Shown here: one piece after another, positions 15,982-25,419 of the stretch
Numbering within the stretch: position 1 is the stretch's first letter
Layout of the letters: each line of letters starts with the position of its first letter
Origin: Hansschlegelia quercus
GTDB taxonomy: Bacteria; Pseudomonadota; Alphaproteobacteria; Rhizobiales; Methylopilaceae
NCBI RefSeq assembly: GCF_004310425.1
Contig: NZ_SIUB01000002.1
Span: 124,001-188,000 of the forward strand
Direction of reading: 5' to 3'
Length of the DNA: 64,000 bases
Position numbers and translations under genes: made by a program
Notes under the pieces: model-generated
Databases searched by the model: none
Seen by the model: only the letters and a program-made list of their open reading frames with translations
What the model was told of the DNA's origin: nothing

Positions 15982-17591
15982 GACGCCACGAGCCGCCGCT
16001 CGGCCGGCTCGACGCCCGCCAACGCGTCGTCGAGCGTGATGACAGAGCGCTGCCGCAGCGCCTCGACAGGCTTGGCGAAGTCCGACCGGTAATGCGCGCC
16101 GAGGCTTTCCTCGCGCCGAGAAGCAGATACCGCGACGAGTAGCGCAGCCGTCGCCATGTTCGCGACGTCGGCCGAGCGCGCCTCCCTACGAATTTCGTCA
16201 AGCGCGCCCACGGCCTGACTGAGCCGCGCCCCATCGCGGACGACGCCGACGCAATCCGTCATTGTCTGGCGCAACAGGGCTATGGCCGAGCTGTCCGCCT
16301 TCGTTGCGCCAGCAGTTGCGCGGGTCGTGGCTCGTTCCGCGGGCGCTGGAGAGGCGGGGACGAGCCCCAGGATGTCCTCGGCGACACGGGCGCCGAAAAC
16401 GACCGCCTCGAGCAGCGAATTCGAGGCGAGCCGGTTTGCGCCGTGCGCGCCGGTGGAGGCAGCTTCGCCGCAGGCCCACAGGCCGTCGAGCGATGTGCGC
16501 CCGTTCGCATCGGTGAGCACGCCGCCCATGTGATAGTGCGCGGCGGGCGCGACGGGGATCGCCTCGCGGGCGGGGTCGAGGCCCGCAGTCCGGCAAGCGG
16601 CGTAGACGGTGGGGAAATGCTCGGCGAAGCGCTCGCCCAGCGCCGCGCGGGTGTCAAGGAAGGCGCCGCCGTTTCGCGACGCCTCATACACCGCGCGAGC
16701 GACGATATCCCTCGGCGCGAGGTCAAGGTCGGGGTGCACGCCATCCATGATCCGGCGGCCCTCCCGGTTGACCAGGATCGCGCCTTCGCCGCGCAGCGCC
16801 TCAGTTGCGAGCGGGGCGGGGTCCTGGCCGATCGCCATCGCGGTCGGGTGAAACTGCACGAATTCGAGGTCGGCGAGCACCGCGCCGGCGCGCGCCGCCA
16901 TGGCGAGACCGGAGCCGCGGGCCTCGAGCGGATTGGTTGTGACGGCATAGAGATGGCCGACGCCGCCGGACGCCAGCACGACGGCGCGGGCGGAGAGGTT
17001 CACCGGCTGCGCCGAGGGGACATGGGCACGAACGACTACCCCCGTGACGAAGCGGCCCTCGGTCAGCAGTGTTTCGGCGGCATAGCCTTCCAGCAGGCGG
17101 ATCGACGGCGTGTTCCGGACAGCGGCGATCAATGCCTCCATGATCGCCCGGCCGGCAAGGTCGCCGTTGACGCGCACGATCCGGCGTTCGTTATGCGCGG
17201 CTTCCTGCGACAGCAGCAGCCGACCTTCGAGGTCTCGGTCGAACGGCACGCCGTAGGCGAGAAGATCGGCGATCCGCGCCGGCCCCTCCTCAGCCATCAG
17301 CCGGGCGATCGCCGGATCGACGATGCCGGCGCCGGCCGCGATCGTGTCGGCGGCGTGCTTCTTGGCGGTGTCGCCGAGGCCGACCGCCGCCGCGACGCCG
17401 CCCTGCGCCCACGCGGACGACGCGCCGGAGCCGAGCGGCGCTGCAGCGACGACCGTGACTGGCCGGGGCGCGAGCTTCAGCGCGGTGAAGAGGCCAGCAA
17501 GCCCAGCGCCCACGATCACCACGTCGTCGACGCCAGACCAGGAGAGCGGGGCGAGTTCACCGAAATCTACGATTTCAGGAGAGTCGGTCAT
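15978..17591 (-). CDS. nadB: L-aspartate oxidase
   Basis: 537 residues. The FAD-binding motif is [18 protein letters not shown], followed by the succinate-dehydrogenase-like [29 protein letters not shown] and the [45 protein letters not shown] region. It oxidises aspartate to iminoaspartate for NadA. It sits between nadA and nadC on the same strand. A palindromic repeat occupies the 130-bp gap to nadA. Confidence 0.97.
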   Translation of the reverse strand: MTDSPEIVDFGELAPLSWSGVDDVVIVGAGLAGLFTALKLAPRPVTVVAAAPLGSGASSAWAQGGVAAAVGLGDTAKKHAADTIAAGAGIVDPAIARLMAEEGPARIADLLAYGVPFDRDLEGRLLLSQEAAHNERRIVRVNGDLAGRAIMEALIAAVRNTPSIRLLEGYAAETLLTEGRFVTGVVVRAHVPSAQPVNLSARAVVLASGGVGHLYAVTTNPLEARGSGLAMAARAGAVLADLEFVQFHPTAMAIGQDPAPLATEALRGEGAILVNREGRRIMDGVHPDLDLAPRDIVARAVYEASRNGGAFLDTRAALGERFAEHFPTVYAACRTAGLDPAREAIPVAPAAHYHMGGVLTDANGRTSLDGLWACGEAASTGAHGANRLASNSLLEAVVFGARVAEDILGLVPASPAPAERATTRATAGATKADSSAIALLRQTMTDCVGVVRDGARLSQAVGALDEIRREARSADVANMATAALLVAVSASRREESLGAHYRSDFAKPVEALRQRSVITLDDALAGVEPAERRLVAS

Positions 17592-17601
17592 TCATTCCAC
17601 C

Positions 17602-17703
17602 CGTCATCCCGGATCGCCGTCGGCTGATCTAGGATCGTCATCAGGATGAAGCGCTCTGTTCTAATCGCGATCCTGGCTCTCGCTTCGCTCGGCCGGGATG
17701 ACG
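17602..17703. repeat. Intergenic palindromic repeat, family A copy 2
   Basis: An inverted structure from CGTCATCCCGG to CCGGGATGAC lies between nadA and nadB. It shares the core with copies at 11091, 20051 and 54194. It lies inside the nad operon, so it is probably transcribed and may form a hairpin between the two genes. Confidence 0.75.
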
Positions 17704-17723
17704 GCTGCGGCAGAAGCCGCAGA

Positions 17724-18797
17724 TCAGATCTTCAGGTTCACCATGCGCTCGACGCTCAGCCGCGCGCGGTCGGCGACCGCCGGATCGACGAGAACCTCGT
17801 CGCGCATGTGCACGAGGCTCTCGAGGATCTTTGGCAGCGTAATGCGCTTCATGTGAGGGCAGAGGTTGCACGGCTTCACGAACTCGGTCTCCGGCGCGTT
17901 GACCATGACGTTATCGGCCATGGAGCACTCGGTGATCAGCACGACCTTCTTCGGCTTCTCGTTCTTGACGTACTCCGCAAGCTTCGCCGTCGAGCCGGTG
18001 AAATCGGCCTCGGCCAGCACCTCCGGCGGGCACTCGGGGTGGGCAAGGATGACCACGCCCGGCTCAGCCTCGCGGTAGCCCCGGAGCTCCTCGGCGGTGA
18101 ATCGCTCGTGCACCTCGCAGGCGCCGTTCCAAGTAATGATCCGCACGGCGGTCTGCGAGGCGATCCAGGCCGCAAGATACTGGTCCGGCAGAACCATCAC
18201 TTCCGGAACGCCGAGCGATTCCACGACCTGCACGGCGTTGCCTGAGGTCAGGCAGATATCGGCTTCAGCTTTCACTTCAGCCGTGGTGTTCACATACACG
18301 GCGACCGGGACCCCCGGGTGCTTCAGACGCAGCGCGCGGATGTCGGCGGCAGTGATCGAGGTGGCGAGCGAACAGCCGGCGCGGCTGTCGGGGATCAGCA
18401 CCGTCTTGTCCGGGTTCAGGATCTTCGAAGTCTCGGCCATGAAGTGCACGCCGCATTGGACGATGACGTCGGCGTCGGTCTTCGTCGCCTCGCGCGCGAG
18501 CTGAAAGCTGTCGCCGACCACGTCCGCCACGCAATTGTAGATCTCCGGCGTCTGGTAATTGTGCGCTAGGATCACCGCGTTGCGGACCTTCTTGAGATCG
18601 TTGATCGCCTTCACGTAAGGCGCGAACACCGGCCACTCAATCGCGGGGATGACCGTCTTCACGCGCTCGTAGAGATGCGCCGTGGCGGCTGCGACCTCCG
18701 GCGTATATTCGAGCGAAGGCATCGCGACCGGCGGAAACCGGCGCGGCGCCTGGGCGAAGGCTTCGGCGCGTACGAGCGAGGCGGCGAGCGGGGACAT
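17724..18797 (-). CDS. nadA: Quinolinate synthase A
   Basis: 357 residues from ATG 18797, which has a good GGAGG seven bases upstream; an earlier in-frame ATG at 18833 lies inside the operator palindrome and is rejected. Motifs include [81 protein letters not shown] and [12 protein letters not shown]; the Cys residues are [4Fe-4S] ligands. It condenses iminoaspartate with dihydroxyacetone phosphate. It is first in the nadABC operon, preceded by a 23-bp palindrome. Confidence 0.97.
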   Translation of the reverse strand: MSPLAASLVRAEAFAQAPRRFPPVAMPSLEYTPEVAAATAHLYERVKTVIPAIEWPVFAPYVKAINDLKKVRNAVILAHNYQTPEIYNCVADVVGDSFQLAREATKTDADVIVQCGVHFMAETSKILNPDKTVLIPDSRAGCSLATSITAADIRALRLKHPGVPVAVYVNTTAEVKAEADICLTSGNAVQVVESLGVPEVMVLPDQYLAAWIASQTAVRIITWNGACEVHERFTAEELRGYREAEPGVVILAHPECPPEVLAEADFTGSTAKLAEYVKNEKPKKVVLITECSMADNVMVNAPETEFVKPCNLCPHMKRITLPKILESLVHMRDEVLVDPAVADRARLSVERMVNLKI

Positions 18798-18822
18798 GGC
18801 GTCCTCCAATGATCGAACCGAC

Positions 18823-18845
18823 GTTATGCTCATTTAGAGCATAAC
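18823..18845. promoter_or_regulatory. 23-bp palindromic operator upstream of nadA (NadQ-box candidate)
   Basis: Perfect 9-bp arms GTTATGCTC and GAGCATAAC are separated by ATTTA, 25 bp upstream of the nadA start. NadQ repressors of alphaproteobacteria (Nudix-HTH type) are known from comparative genomics to control nadABC. The match to that site is from memory and needs a motif comparison. Confidence 0.65.
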
Positions 18846-19024
18846 TATGATAGTAGGCCCTGCGCCGTTTTTGAAGACCTGAACGTCATGAAAAGAACAT
18901 TTGAAGCGGCGTCGAGCGCTCTATGCGCACGGGCATAACGCTCCGGCCCTTGTAGAGCACGCCGATGACGGAGAGCGGCGGCTTCCCTATCTAGTGCTGC
19001 GACTCGAACCAGGAGACGCCCGAG

Positions 19025-20008
19025 ATGGGGACTTTCCGTGCGCTGCGTATCGACAAGGCCGACGGGGGCCAGAGCGTCTCGACGGTCGATTTCGATGAGG
19101 CGGATCTGATGGATGGCGACATCGTCGTGCGCGTCTCGCACTCGACCGTGAACTACAAGGACGGGCTTGCCATCACCGGAAAATCGCCGGTCGTGCGACG
19201 CTTTCCGATGATCCCCGGCATCGACTTCGCAGGAAAGGTGGTCTCCTCGACCAATCCCGACTTCTCGGAAGGCGACCAGGTCGTGCTGAACGGCTGGGGC
19301 GTCGGCGAGGGACATCTCGGCGGCTACGCCGAGCTTGCGCGGGTGAAGGGCGACTGGCTCGTGCCGCTGCCGGAAGGTCTCGACGCCGCGGAGTCGATGG
19401 CGATCGGCACGGCCGGATATACCGCGATGCTCTGCGTGATGGCGCTCGAGCGTCACGGAGTTACGCCCGCGCGGGGGCCGGTGCTGGTGACGGGAGCGGC
19501 CGGCGGCGTCGGTTCTGTCGCGGTGGCGCTGCTCGCGAAGCTCGGCCACGAAGTGGTGGCCTCCACCGGCCGTGCGGAAGAGGCGGACTACCTCAAGGGC
19601 CTTGGCGCGTCGTCGATCATCCCCCGCGAGGAGCTGGCCGCTCCGGGCAAGCCGCTGCAGAAGGAGCGCTTCGCCGGCGTGGTCGACAGCGTCGGTTCGG
19701 TGCCGCTCGCGAACGCTCTCGCGCAGACGATGGCGGGCGGGGCGGTGGCGGCCTGCGGGCTCGCGGCGGGTATGGACCTACCGACATCCGTCGCCCCATT
19801 CATCCTGCGCGGCGTCTCGCTGCTCGGCATCAACAGCGTCACGGTTCCGAAGCCGATCCGGATCGAGGCGTGGGGGCGGCTCGCCAAGGACCTTGACCGC
19901 GACAAGCTGCGTTCGATGACGAAGACGATCGGTTTCGACGAGATCGTGCCGACGGCGGAGGCGATCCTTGAGGGGAAGGTCCGCGGTCGGGTGGTGGTTG
20001 AGATTTGA
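19025..20008 (+). CDS. acuI: Acrylyl-CoA reductase (AcuI/YhdH-type MDR)
   Basis: The 327-residue zinc-free medium-chain reductase matches the YhdH/AcuI subgroup: [63 protein letters not shown], the NADPH loop [31 protein letters not shown] and the C-terminal GRVVVEI. Members reduce acryloyl-CoA to propionyl-CoA with NADPH, as needed for 3-hydroxypropionate or DMSP breakdown and acrylate detoxification. It is divergent from nadA and has an AGGAG ribosome-binding site. Confidence 0.88.
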   Translation: MGTFRALRIDKADGGQSVSTVDFDEADLMDGDIVVRVSHSTVNYKDGLAITGKSPVVRRFPMIPGIDFAGKVVSSTNPDFSEGDQVVLNGWGVGEGHLGGYAELARVKGDWLVPLPEGLDAAESMAIGTAGYTAMLCVMALERHGVTPARGPVLVTGAAGGVGSVAVALLAKLGHEVVASTGRAEEADYLKGLGASSIIPREELAAPGKPLQKERFAGVVDSVGSVPLANALAQTMAGGAVAACGLAAGMDLPTSVAPFILRGVSLLGINSVTVPKPIRIEAWGRLAKDLDRDKLRSMTKTIGFDEIVPTAEAILEGKVRGRVVVEI

Positions 20009-20050
20009 CAGGCTCCGCAAGCGTCAACCCGGTTGGCGTAAGCGACGATG

Positions 20051-20131
20051 CGGGATCGTCATCCAAGTCCAGCGCGGATCATGCTAGACGCCACATTCTG
20101 AAGACGATCCCGGCTCCGCAGCCGGGATGAC
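20051..20131. repeat. Intergenic palindromic repeat, family A copy 3
   Basis: It starts with CGGGATCGTCATCC and ends with the hairpin ACGATCCCGGCTCCGCAGCC followed by GGGATGAC. It is the shortest of the four copies, located between acuI and argC. Confidence 0.75.
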
Positions 20132-20151
20132 GCCTGCGTGTGAGGCATGAA

Positions 20152-21204
20152 ATGGCCGACCTCATCAACGTCGCGATCCTCGGCGCCTCCGGCTATACGG
20201 GCTCTGAACTCGTGCGCCTGCTGCTGCGCCATCCCCGCGTCAAGATCGCGGCGCTGACCGCTGACCGGAAGGCAGGGCAGGCGATGGCGGATGTGTTTCC
20301 GCAATTCGCAGGCGTCGAACTTCCGCGGCTGATCACGATCGCGGAGATCGACCTTGACGCCATCGACCTCGTCTTCTGCGCTCTGCCGCACGGTACGACG
20401 CAGGGGGTGATCGCTGGCCTGTTCGAGAAGAAACAGACGCTCAAGGTCGTCGATCTCTCCGCTGACTTTCGTCTCGCGGACCCCGCGGACTACGAGACCT
20501 GGTACGGCCATCCGCATCAGGCGCTCGAACTCCAGAAGGAGGCGGCGTTCGGCGTGACCGAGCTGAACCGCGACGCGATCGCAGGGGCTCGGCTCATCGC
20601 CAATCCCGGCTGCCATTCGACGACCTCGATTTTGCCCATCGTTCCGTTGCTACGTGAGAAACTGATCGATCCCGATAACATCGTCGTCGTCTCCGCGACC
20701 GGCATGTCCGGGGCTGGGCGGGCGGCGAAAGAGGAGATGCTGTTCTCGGAGGTTTCCGAGGGCGTGCATGCCTATGGGGTCGGCAAGCACCGGCACACGT
20801 CGGAGCTCGATCAGGAATTCGACAAGGCCTCGGGCCGACTGTCCCGGGCGACCTTTACGCCGCTGCTGATCCCGATGAACCGCGGCATCTACGCGACGGT
20901 CACAGTGACGCTGGCTGCGGGCGCAACCGCTGAGAAACTGCACGAGACGCTGACCGAGACATATGCCGGCGAGCCCTTCATCGCCGTGCTGCCGTTCGGC
21001 AAGGTCCCGCAGTCCCGCCACGTGCGCGGTTCGAACTTCGTCCAGCTTGGCGTGGTGGCTGACCGCGGGCCCGATCGGGCAATCGTGATCTCGACGCTCG
21101 ATAACCTCGTGAAGGGCGCGTCGGGGCAGGCGGTTCAGAACATGAACGTGGTCTGCGGATTCCCGGAGACCGAAGGGCTGGAGAGCCGCGCCGTCTTTCC
21201 GTGA
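20152..21204 (+). CDS. argC: N-acetyl-gamma-glutamyl-phosphate reductase
   Basis: 350 residues from ATG 20152 (an ATG 12 bases upstream adds MRHE). It has the Rossmann NADP loop VAILGASGYTGSELVRLLLRHP, LPHGTTQGVI, LSADFRL and the catalytic Cys154 in ANPGCHSTTSI. GMSGAGRAAKEEMLFSEVSEGVHAYGVGKHRH is the typical active-site loop. It reduces N-acetylglutamyl phosphate in arginine biosynthesis. The gene is alone; rpsI, often its neighbour in alphaproteobacteria, lies 9 kb away. Confidence 0.96.
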   Translation: MADLINVAILGASGYTGSELVRLLLRHPRVKIAALTADRKAGQAMADVFPQFAGVELPRLITIAEIDLDAIDLVFCALPHGTTQGVIAGLFEKKQTLKVVDLSADFRLADPADYETWYGHPHQALELQKEAAFGVTELNRDAIAGARLIANPGCHSTTSILPIVPLLREKLIDPDNIVVVSATGMSGAGRAAKEEMLFSEVSEGVHAYGVGKHRHTSELDQEFDKASGRLSRATFTPLLIPMNRGIYATVTVTLAAGATAEKLHETLTETYAGEPFIAVLPFGKVPQSRHVRGSNFVQLGVVADRGPDRAIVISTLDNLVKGASGQAVQNMNVVCGFPETEGLESRAVFP

Positions 21205-21260
21205 CATGTCAGGTCTTTGACGCGGATCAAAGCGCCGCGGCGTCGCGCTGGAATGATGTC

Positions 21261-21279
21261 CTCCTCAATGCAAGAGGAG
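21261..21279 (+). promoter_or_regulatory. Hairpin masking a Shine-Dalgarno sequence
   Basis: CTCCTC (21261-21266) pairs perfectly with GAGGAG (21274-21279), the ribosome-binding site of the 29-codon reading frame that starts at 21286. The 7-nt loop is AATGCAA. A switchable or thermosensitive 5' element is possible. Confidence 0.4.
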
Positions 21280-21285
21280 AACGTC

Positions 21286-21375
21286 ATGCCTTTCGAAACG
21301 ATCGTTGTCGTCGCCGCAGTGCTCTCGATGTTCGGCGTATTTGCGGGCACGCTTGCCTACGGCATGACGCGCTGA
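21286..21375 (+). CDS. 29-residue single-pass membrane peptide
   Basis: The predicted peptide begins MPFETIVVVAAVLSMFGVFA and ends in a short polar tail; residues 5-25 form one hydrophobic helix. It has a very good AGGAG ribosome-binding site seven bases before ATG. It lies alone between argC and the convergent phaC. Small membrane peptides of this shape are common in Hyphomicrobiales, but I cannot name a family. Confidence 0.5.
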   Translation: MPFETIVVVAAVLSMFGVFAGTLAYGMTR

Positions 21376-21429
21376 AAGCGTCCGCGAGAGACGGCGCGGG
21401 GCCGGACAAGAAGATTGCCTCGCGTCTCT

Positions 21430-23613
21430 CTACGCCTTCACCTTCACGTAGCTACCCGGCGCGTCGTCGATAGCCGGGTAGGGGCCTTCGCCGGGGACCC
21501 GCGCGGCCACCATCGTCGCGTCCGCCGCCGCAAGCCAGGCGCGCCAGTCCGGCCACCACGAGCCCGGCTTCTCCTCCGCCGCGGCGATCCATTCATTGAG
21601 GCCGCCTTCCGCCGCCTCCCCGGTCCAGTGCTGGTATTTAAGCCGCGCTGGCGGGTTCACGACCCCTGCGATGTGGCCGGAGCCTGCGAGCACGAAGCGC
21701 ACGGATCCTCCGAACAGCCGGCTCCCGTCGTAGACGGACGTCGCCGGCGCGATGTGGTCTTCGCGCGTCGCCACGCTGTAGATCGGCGTCTTCACCGTCT
21801 TGAGGTTGAGCTTCTTCCCGAGGATCTCCATGCGTCCCCGCGCGAGGTCGTTCCGCAGATAACAGCGTCGAAGATAGAAGGAGTGGTTCGCCGCCGGCAT
21901 CCGCGTCGCGTCGGAATTCCAGAACAGCAGGTCGAACGGGAAGGGCGCCTTACCCTTGAGGTAGTTGTTGACGACATAGGGCCAGATCAGATCGTTCGAG
22001 CGAAGCATGTTGAAGGCGTTCGCCATTCGTGCGCCCTCAAGGAAGCCGACTTCCTTCATGTGCGCTTCGACGGCCGCGATCTGCTCCTCGTCGACGAAAA
22101 CCTTCAGATCGCCCGCATTGGTGAAGTCGACCTGAGCCGTCAGCATCGTCGCGCTTGCGACCCGATGGTCACCGCTTGCGGCCATGTAGGCGAGCGTGAT
22201 CGCGAGCAGGGTGCCGCCCACACAATAACCCACCGTATCGACCTGATCGACGTCGCAAATCTCCCGTGCGACGTCGATCGCGCGCATGATGCCGTCGCGC
22301 ATGTAGTCGTCGAAGCTCATGTCCGCATGACGCTGGTCGGGGTTGACCCACGACACGCAGAACACGGTCAGCCCCTGTTCCACGGACCACTTGATCAGGC
22401 TTTTGTCGGGCGTCAGGTCGAGGATGTAGAACTTGTTGATCCAGGGCGGCACGATCACCAGCGGCCGCGTTCGGACCATCCCGGTCGACGGCGCATACTG
22501 GATGAGCTCGAACAGCTCGTTGCGGTAGATCACCTTGCCCGGAGAGACCGCGAGATTGCGGCCGACTTCGAAATCCTTGGGGTCGGTCTGACGGATCCGC
22601 AGGTCGCCGTTGCCGGCCTGGATGTCCTCGGCCAGCATCCGCATGCCGCGAACGAGGTTCTCGCCCTTCGACGCCAGCGTCTCGCGGATGAGCTCCGGGT
22701 TAGTTGGCACGAAGTTCGAGGGCGAAAGCGCGTTGGCGATCAGCTTCACGTAGAACGCCGCCTTGTGGCGAACGTGCGGGTCGAGATCCTGGGACTGGTC
22801 GACCATCCGCTCGGCCCAGCCGGACGTGTGCAGATACGCCTGCTTGAGGAAGTCGAAGATCGGGTGCTCGGACCATTCGGGGTCCTTGAAGCGAGAGTCG
22901 CGTGGATGCGGCTCGACGACCGGCTGTGCGGCTTGGCCCGAGAGGCGCTTGAGAGTCCCGGTCCAAAGCTCGAGAAAACCTCCAGCCAGATCCCGCTGCG
23001 CTTCGGCGACGCGTGCGGGATCGGCGAGCCAGCTCTCCACGACCTGTCCGAGCGTGCGGACGATGTCGACCGCCTGCTCCGCGCCCGAAGCCGCCCGCTG
23101 GCCGGCCTCCCGCGGCTTCATATACGCCGAAAGCGCGGCGCCGCTCGCCTCCCAGAAACCCGCCATGTTCTGAGCGAAGCGTTCAACCTCAGGAGTCAGA
23201 AACGGGTTCGCGTCGTCTTGATGGGCCGTCTGCTCGAAACTGGAAGCTGACGGATTCGGTTCAGGCTTCTGCGGCCGAGACTTCCCGCGCGGCGCAGCTT
23301 TTGGCGCATCGCCCTCGGCGGCCGCAGGCTTCGAAGCGGAAGTGTCAGCCGCGGCAGACTTCACGGCCTTCGGCTTTGCGGCCTTAGCCCGGACAATCTT
23401 CGGCTTGGCTGACGCGGGCTTTAAGGCGCTCTTGGCTGGCGGCTGATCCGCCTTCGCCCTCCGCGCCGACGGCTTCTTGGTCGGTTTGGAAACAAGGGAC
23501 GGAGAGGCCGAGCTCGGACGGGGGATCGCAGGCTTCGCGCTTCGCGTCTCGTCGGCCGCGAGCGGCTGCTCGACTGCCGACTTCGGTCTCCGGCTCACGG
23601 CCTTGCGGCCCAT
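21430..23613 (-). CDS. phaC: Class I poly(3-hydroxyalkanoate) synthase with Lys/Ala/Pro-rich N-terminal extension
   Basis: 727 residues, against about 570-605 for usual class I enzymes. From about residue 136 the protein is a standard Pha[50 protein letters not shown], the lipase-like box GYCVGG with nucleophile Cys464, ATREDHIAP with the catalytic Asp and [11 protein letters not shown] with the catalytic His. It polymerises hydroxyacyl-CoA into carbon-storage granules. The first 130 or so residues are a disordered, basic KP/AK-rich tail resembling histone H1 or the C-terminal part of PhaF, which ties granules to DNA. A later start is possible, but the tail reads in frame without interruption. 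No phaA, phaB or phasin genes are adjacent. Confidence 0.95.
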   Translation of the reverse strand: MGRKAVSRRPKSAVEQPLAADETRSAKPAIPRPSSASPSLVSKPTKKPSARRAKADQPPAKSALKPASAKPKIVRAKAAKPKAVKSAAADTSASKPAAAEGDAPKAAPRGKSRPQKPEPNPSASSFEQTAHQDDANPFLTPEVERFAQNMAGFWEASGAALSAYMKPREAGQRAASGAEQAVDIVRTLGQVVESWLADPARVAEAQRDLAGGFLELWTGTLKRLSGQAAQPVVEPHPRDSRFKDPEWSEHPIFDFLKQAYLHTSGWAERMVDQSQDLDPHVRHKAAFYVKLIANALSPSNFVPTNPELIRETLASKGENLVRGMRMLAEDIQAGNGDLRIRQTDPKDFEVGRNLAVSPGKVIYRNELFELIQYAPSTGMVRTRPLVIVPPWINKFYILDLTPDKSLIKWSVEQGLTVFCVSWVNPDQRHADMSFDDYMRDGIMRAIDVAREICDVDQVDTVGYCVGGTLLAITLAYMAASGDHRVASATMLTAQVDFTNAGDLKVFVDEEQIAAVEAHMKEVGFLEGARMANAFNMLRSNDLIWPYVVNNYLKGKAPFPFDLLFWNSDATRMPAANHSFYLRRCYLRNDLARGRMEILGKKLNLKTVKTPIYSVATREDHIAPATSVYDGSRLFGGSVRFVLAGSGHIAGVVNPPARLKYQHWTGEAAEGGLNEWIAAAEEKPGSWWPDWRAWLAAADATMVAARVPGEGPYPAIDDAPGSYVKVKA

Positions 23614-23779
23614 GCCGACCTCCTCGAGTCATCCTGCCCCGGTCGTCCGGTCTTCGCCGAAGCGTTTCCGCGGCTTGCGTCCGTCCCTGTTCCCATGAGA
23701 ATAGGCGCAAGCCGCTTGTCACGTCACGGGCGGCGTTAGCTTGACGCGAAATTTCGCGTCTTCCCGCCTGATCGAGACC

Positions 23780-24043
23780 ATGAAGCCGATGAGAGCATCC
23801 GGTGTGTTCGTCCGCTTCGCGCTTGTGACGGCCGGCGCGCTCGCGCTCGCGCTCGCGGGCTGCGGCAAATACGGGCCGAAGGGCGACCGCGGGTTGCCGC
23901 CGCCGCCGACGGGCCTCTCGACGCCTCGCGTTTATCCCGACCCGGGAAGCGATCCGAACCGGCCGCTGAAGTCGCAGGCCGAGCAGCGCCAACTCCAGGC
24001 CGACCTGCTCGCCCGCAAGCGTCAGCCGCGGGCCGCTCGCTGA
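23780..24043 (+). CDS. LptM-like small lipoprotein
   Basis: 87 residues from ATG 23780. It has a lipoprotein signal with LALALAGC lipobox, then CGKYGPKGDRGLPPPPTG, which resembles the short LptM/YifL family (CGxKGP followed by Pro-rich sequence) that helps mature the LptD LPS translocon. The rest is polar and probably disordered. It has the same strand as the downstream aminotransferase, but a 119-bp gap separates them. Confidence 0.65.
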   Translation: MKPMRASGVFVRFALVTAGALALALAGCGKYGPKGDRGLPPPPTGLSTPRVYPDPGSDPNRPLKSQAEQRQLQADLLARKRQPRAAR

Positions 24044-24162
24044 GCGCAGCCGCTTTCGACCAATGACGCGCGGCGCGGGTTTGCCGCAATGGTCCGCCTG
24101 AGGTATTCCGTCGGGACTGTGGGATCGCGCGGGCGCGGCCCCGAAACCCCGCGAATCAAGCC

Positions 24163-25380
24163 ATGTCCGAATTCCACTCCGTCCGGCGTCTGCCGCCTTA
24201 CGTCTTCGAGCAGGTCAACCGCGTGAAGGCCGCCGCCCGAAAGGGAGGCGCTGACATCATCGATCTCGGCATGGGCAATCCTGACCTGCCGACGCCCGAG
24301 CATATCAACGCCAAGCTGATCGAGGCGGTGACCAAGCCGCGCACGAACCGCTACTCCGCCTCCAAGGGCATCCCCGGCCTGAGGAAGGCGCAGGCCGCCT
24401 ATTACGCCCGCCGGTTCGGCGTTAAGCTCGATCCCGATACACAGATCGTCGCGACGCTCGGCTCGAAGGAAGGCTTCGCCAACATGGCGCAGGCCATCAC
24501 TGCGCCCGGCGACGTCGTGCTCGCCCCTAACCCGAGCTACCCGATCCACGCCTTCGGCTTTCTGATGGCGGGCGGCGTGATCCGCAACGTGCCGGCGACG
24601 CCGGGTGCGGACTACTTCTATGCGCTCGAGCGGGCCGTGATCCATTCGATCCCGAAGCCGATCGCGATCATCACCTGCTATCCGTCGAACCCGACGGCGG
24701 AGGTCGCCGACCTCGATTTCTACAAGGACGTCGTGCGCTTCGCGAAGCAGCACGACCTCTTCATCCTCTCGGATCTCGCTTATTCCGAAATCTATTTTGA
24801 CGGGGACCCGCCGCCCTCAATCCTGCAGGTCCCCGGCGCGATGGACGTCGCGGTGGAGTTCACCTCGTTGTCGAAGACCTATTCCATGCCCGGCTGGCGG
24901 GTCGGCTTCGCCGTCGGCAATGAGCGCCTGATTGCGGCGTTGGCGCGGGTGAAATCCTATCTGGATTACGGCGCTTATACGCCAATCCAGGTCGCGGCCA
25001 CGGCCGCGCTGAACGGGCCGGACGATTGCATCGCGGAGATGCGGGAGATCTATAAGAAGCGGCGGGACGTCCTCGTCGACAGCTTCGGCCGCGCAGGCTT
25101 CCCGGTGCCGAGCCCAAAGGCTTCGATGTTCGCCTGGGCCCCGATCCCCGAGAAGTTCCGCGCGCTCGGCAGCCTCGAATTCTCGAAGCTGCTCGTCGAG
25201 AAGGCCTCGGTTGCGGTGGCGCCGGGCATCGGCTTCGGCGAACACGGCGACGAGTTCGTCCGCATCGCGCTGGTCGAGAATGAGCACCGCATCCGTCAGG
25301 CCGCGCGCTCCATCCGGCGCTTCCTTGAAACGGCGGACGAGACGTTGCACAACGTCGTCCCGCTCGCCGCGGCCCGCTGA
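24163..25380 (+). CDS. Class I/II PLP aminotransferase (AlaC/DapL-like)
   Basis: 405 residues. Fold type I features are DIIDLGMGNPDLPTPEHI, the Asn loop CYPSNPTAEVADL, DLAYSEIYFDG, and the Schiff-base Lys in SLSKTYSMPGWRVGF. Family members are annotated as LL-diaminopimelate or alanine aminotransferases; in alphaproteobacteria this gene regularly precedes hom, so a role in the aspartate-family or alanine pathway is likely. The exact substrate cannot be read from sequence. Confidence 0.9.
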   Translation: MSEFHSVRRLPPYVFEQVNRVKAAARKGGADIIDLGMGNPDLPTPEHINAKLIEAVTKPRTNRYSASKGIPGLRKAQAAYYARRFGVKLDPDTQIVATLGSKEGFANMAQAITAPGDVVLAPNPSYPIHAFGFLMAGGVIRNVPATPGADYFYALERAVIHSIPKPIAIITCYPSNPTAEVADLDFYKDVVRFAKQHDLFILSDLAYSEIYFDGDPPPSILQVPGAMDVAVEFTSLSKTYSMPGWRVGFAVGNERLIAALARVKSYLDYGAYTPIQVAATAALNGPDDCIAEMREIYKKRRDVLVDSFGRAGFPVPSPKASMFAWAPIPEKFRALGSLEFSKLLVEKASVAVAPGIGFGEHGDEFVRIALVENEHRIRQAARSIRRFLETADETLHNVVPLAAAR

Positions 25381-25419
25381 GAGGCGGACGCGCCCCTACC
25401 ATTCACGGAAACTATCGAG

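Noticed and set aside
21415-23250. 611-codon plus-strand frame opposite phaC
   Set aside because: Third-position GC makes long antisense frames; phaC on the minus strand has all catalytic motifs.
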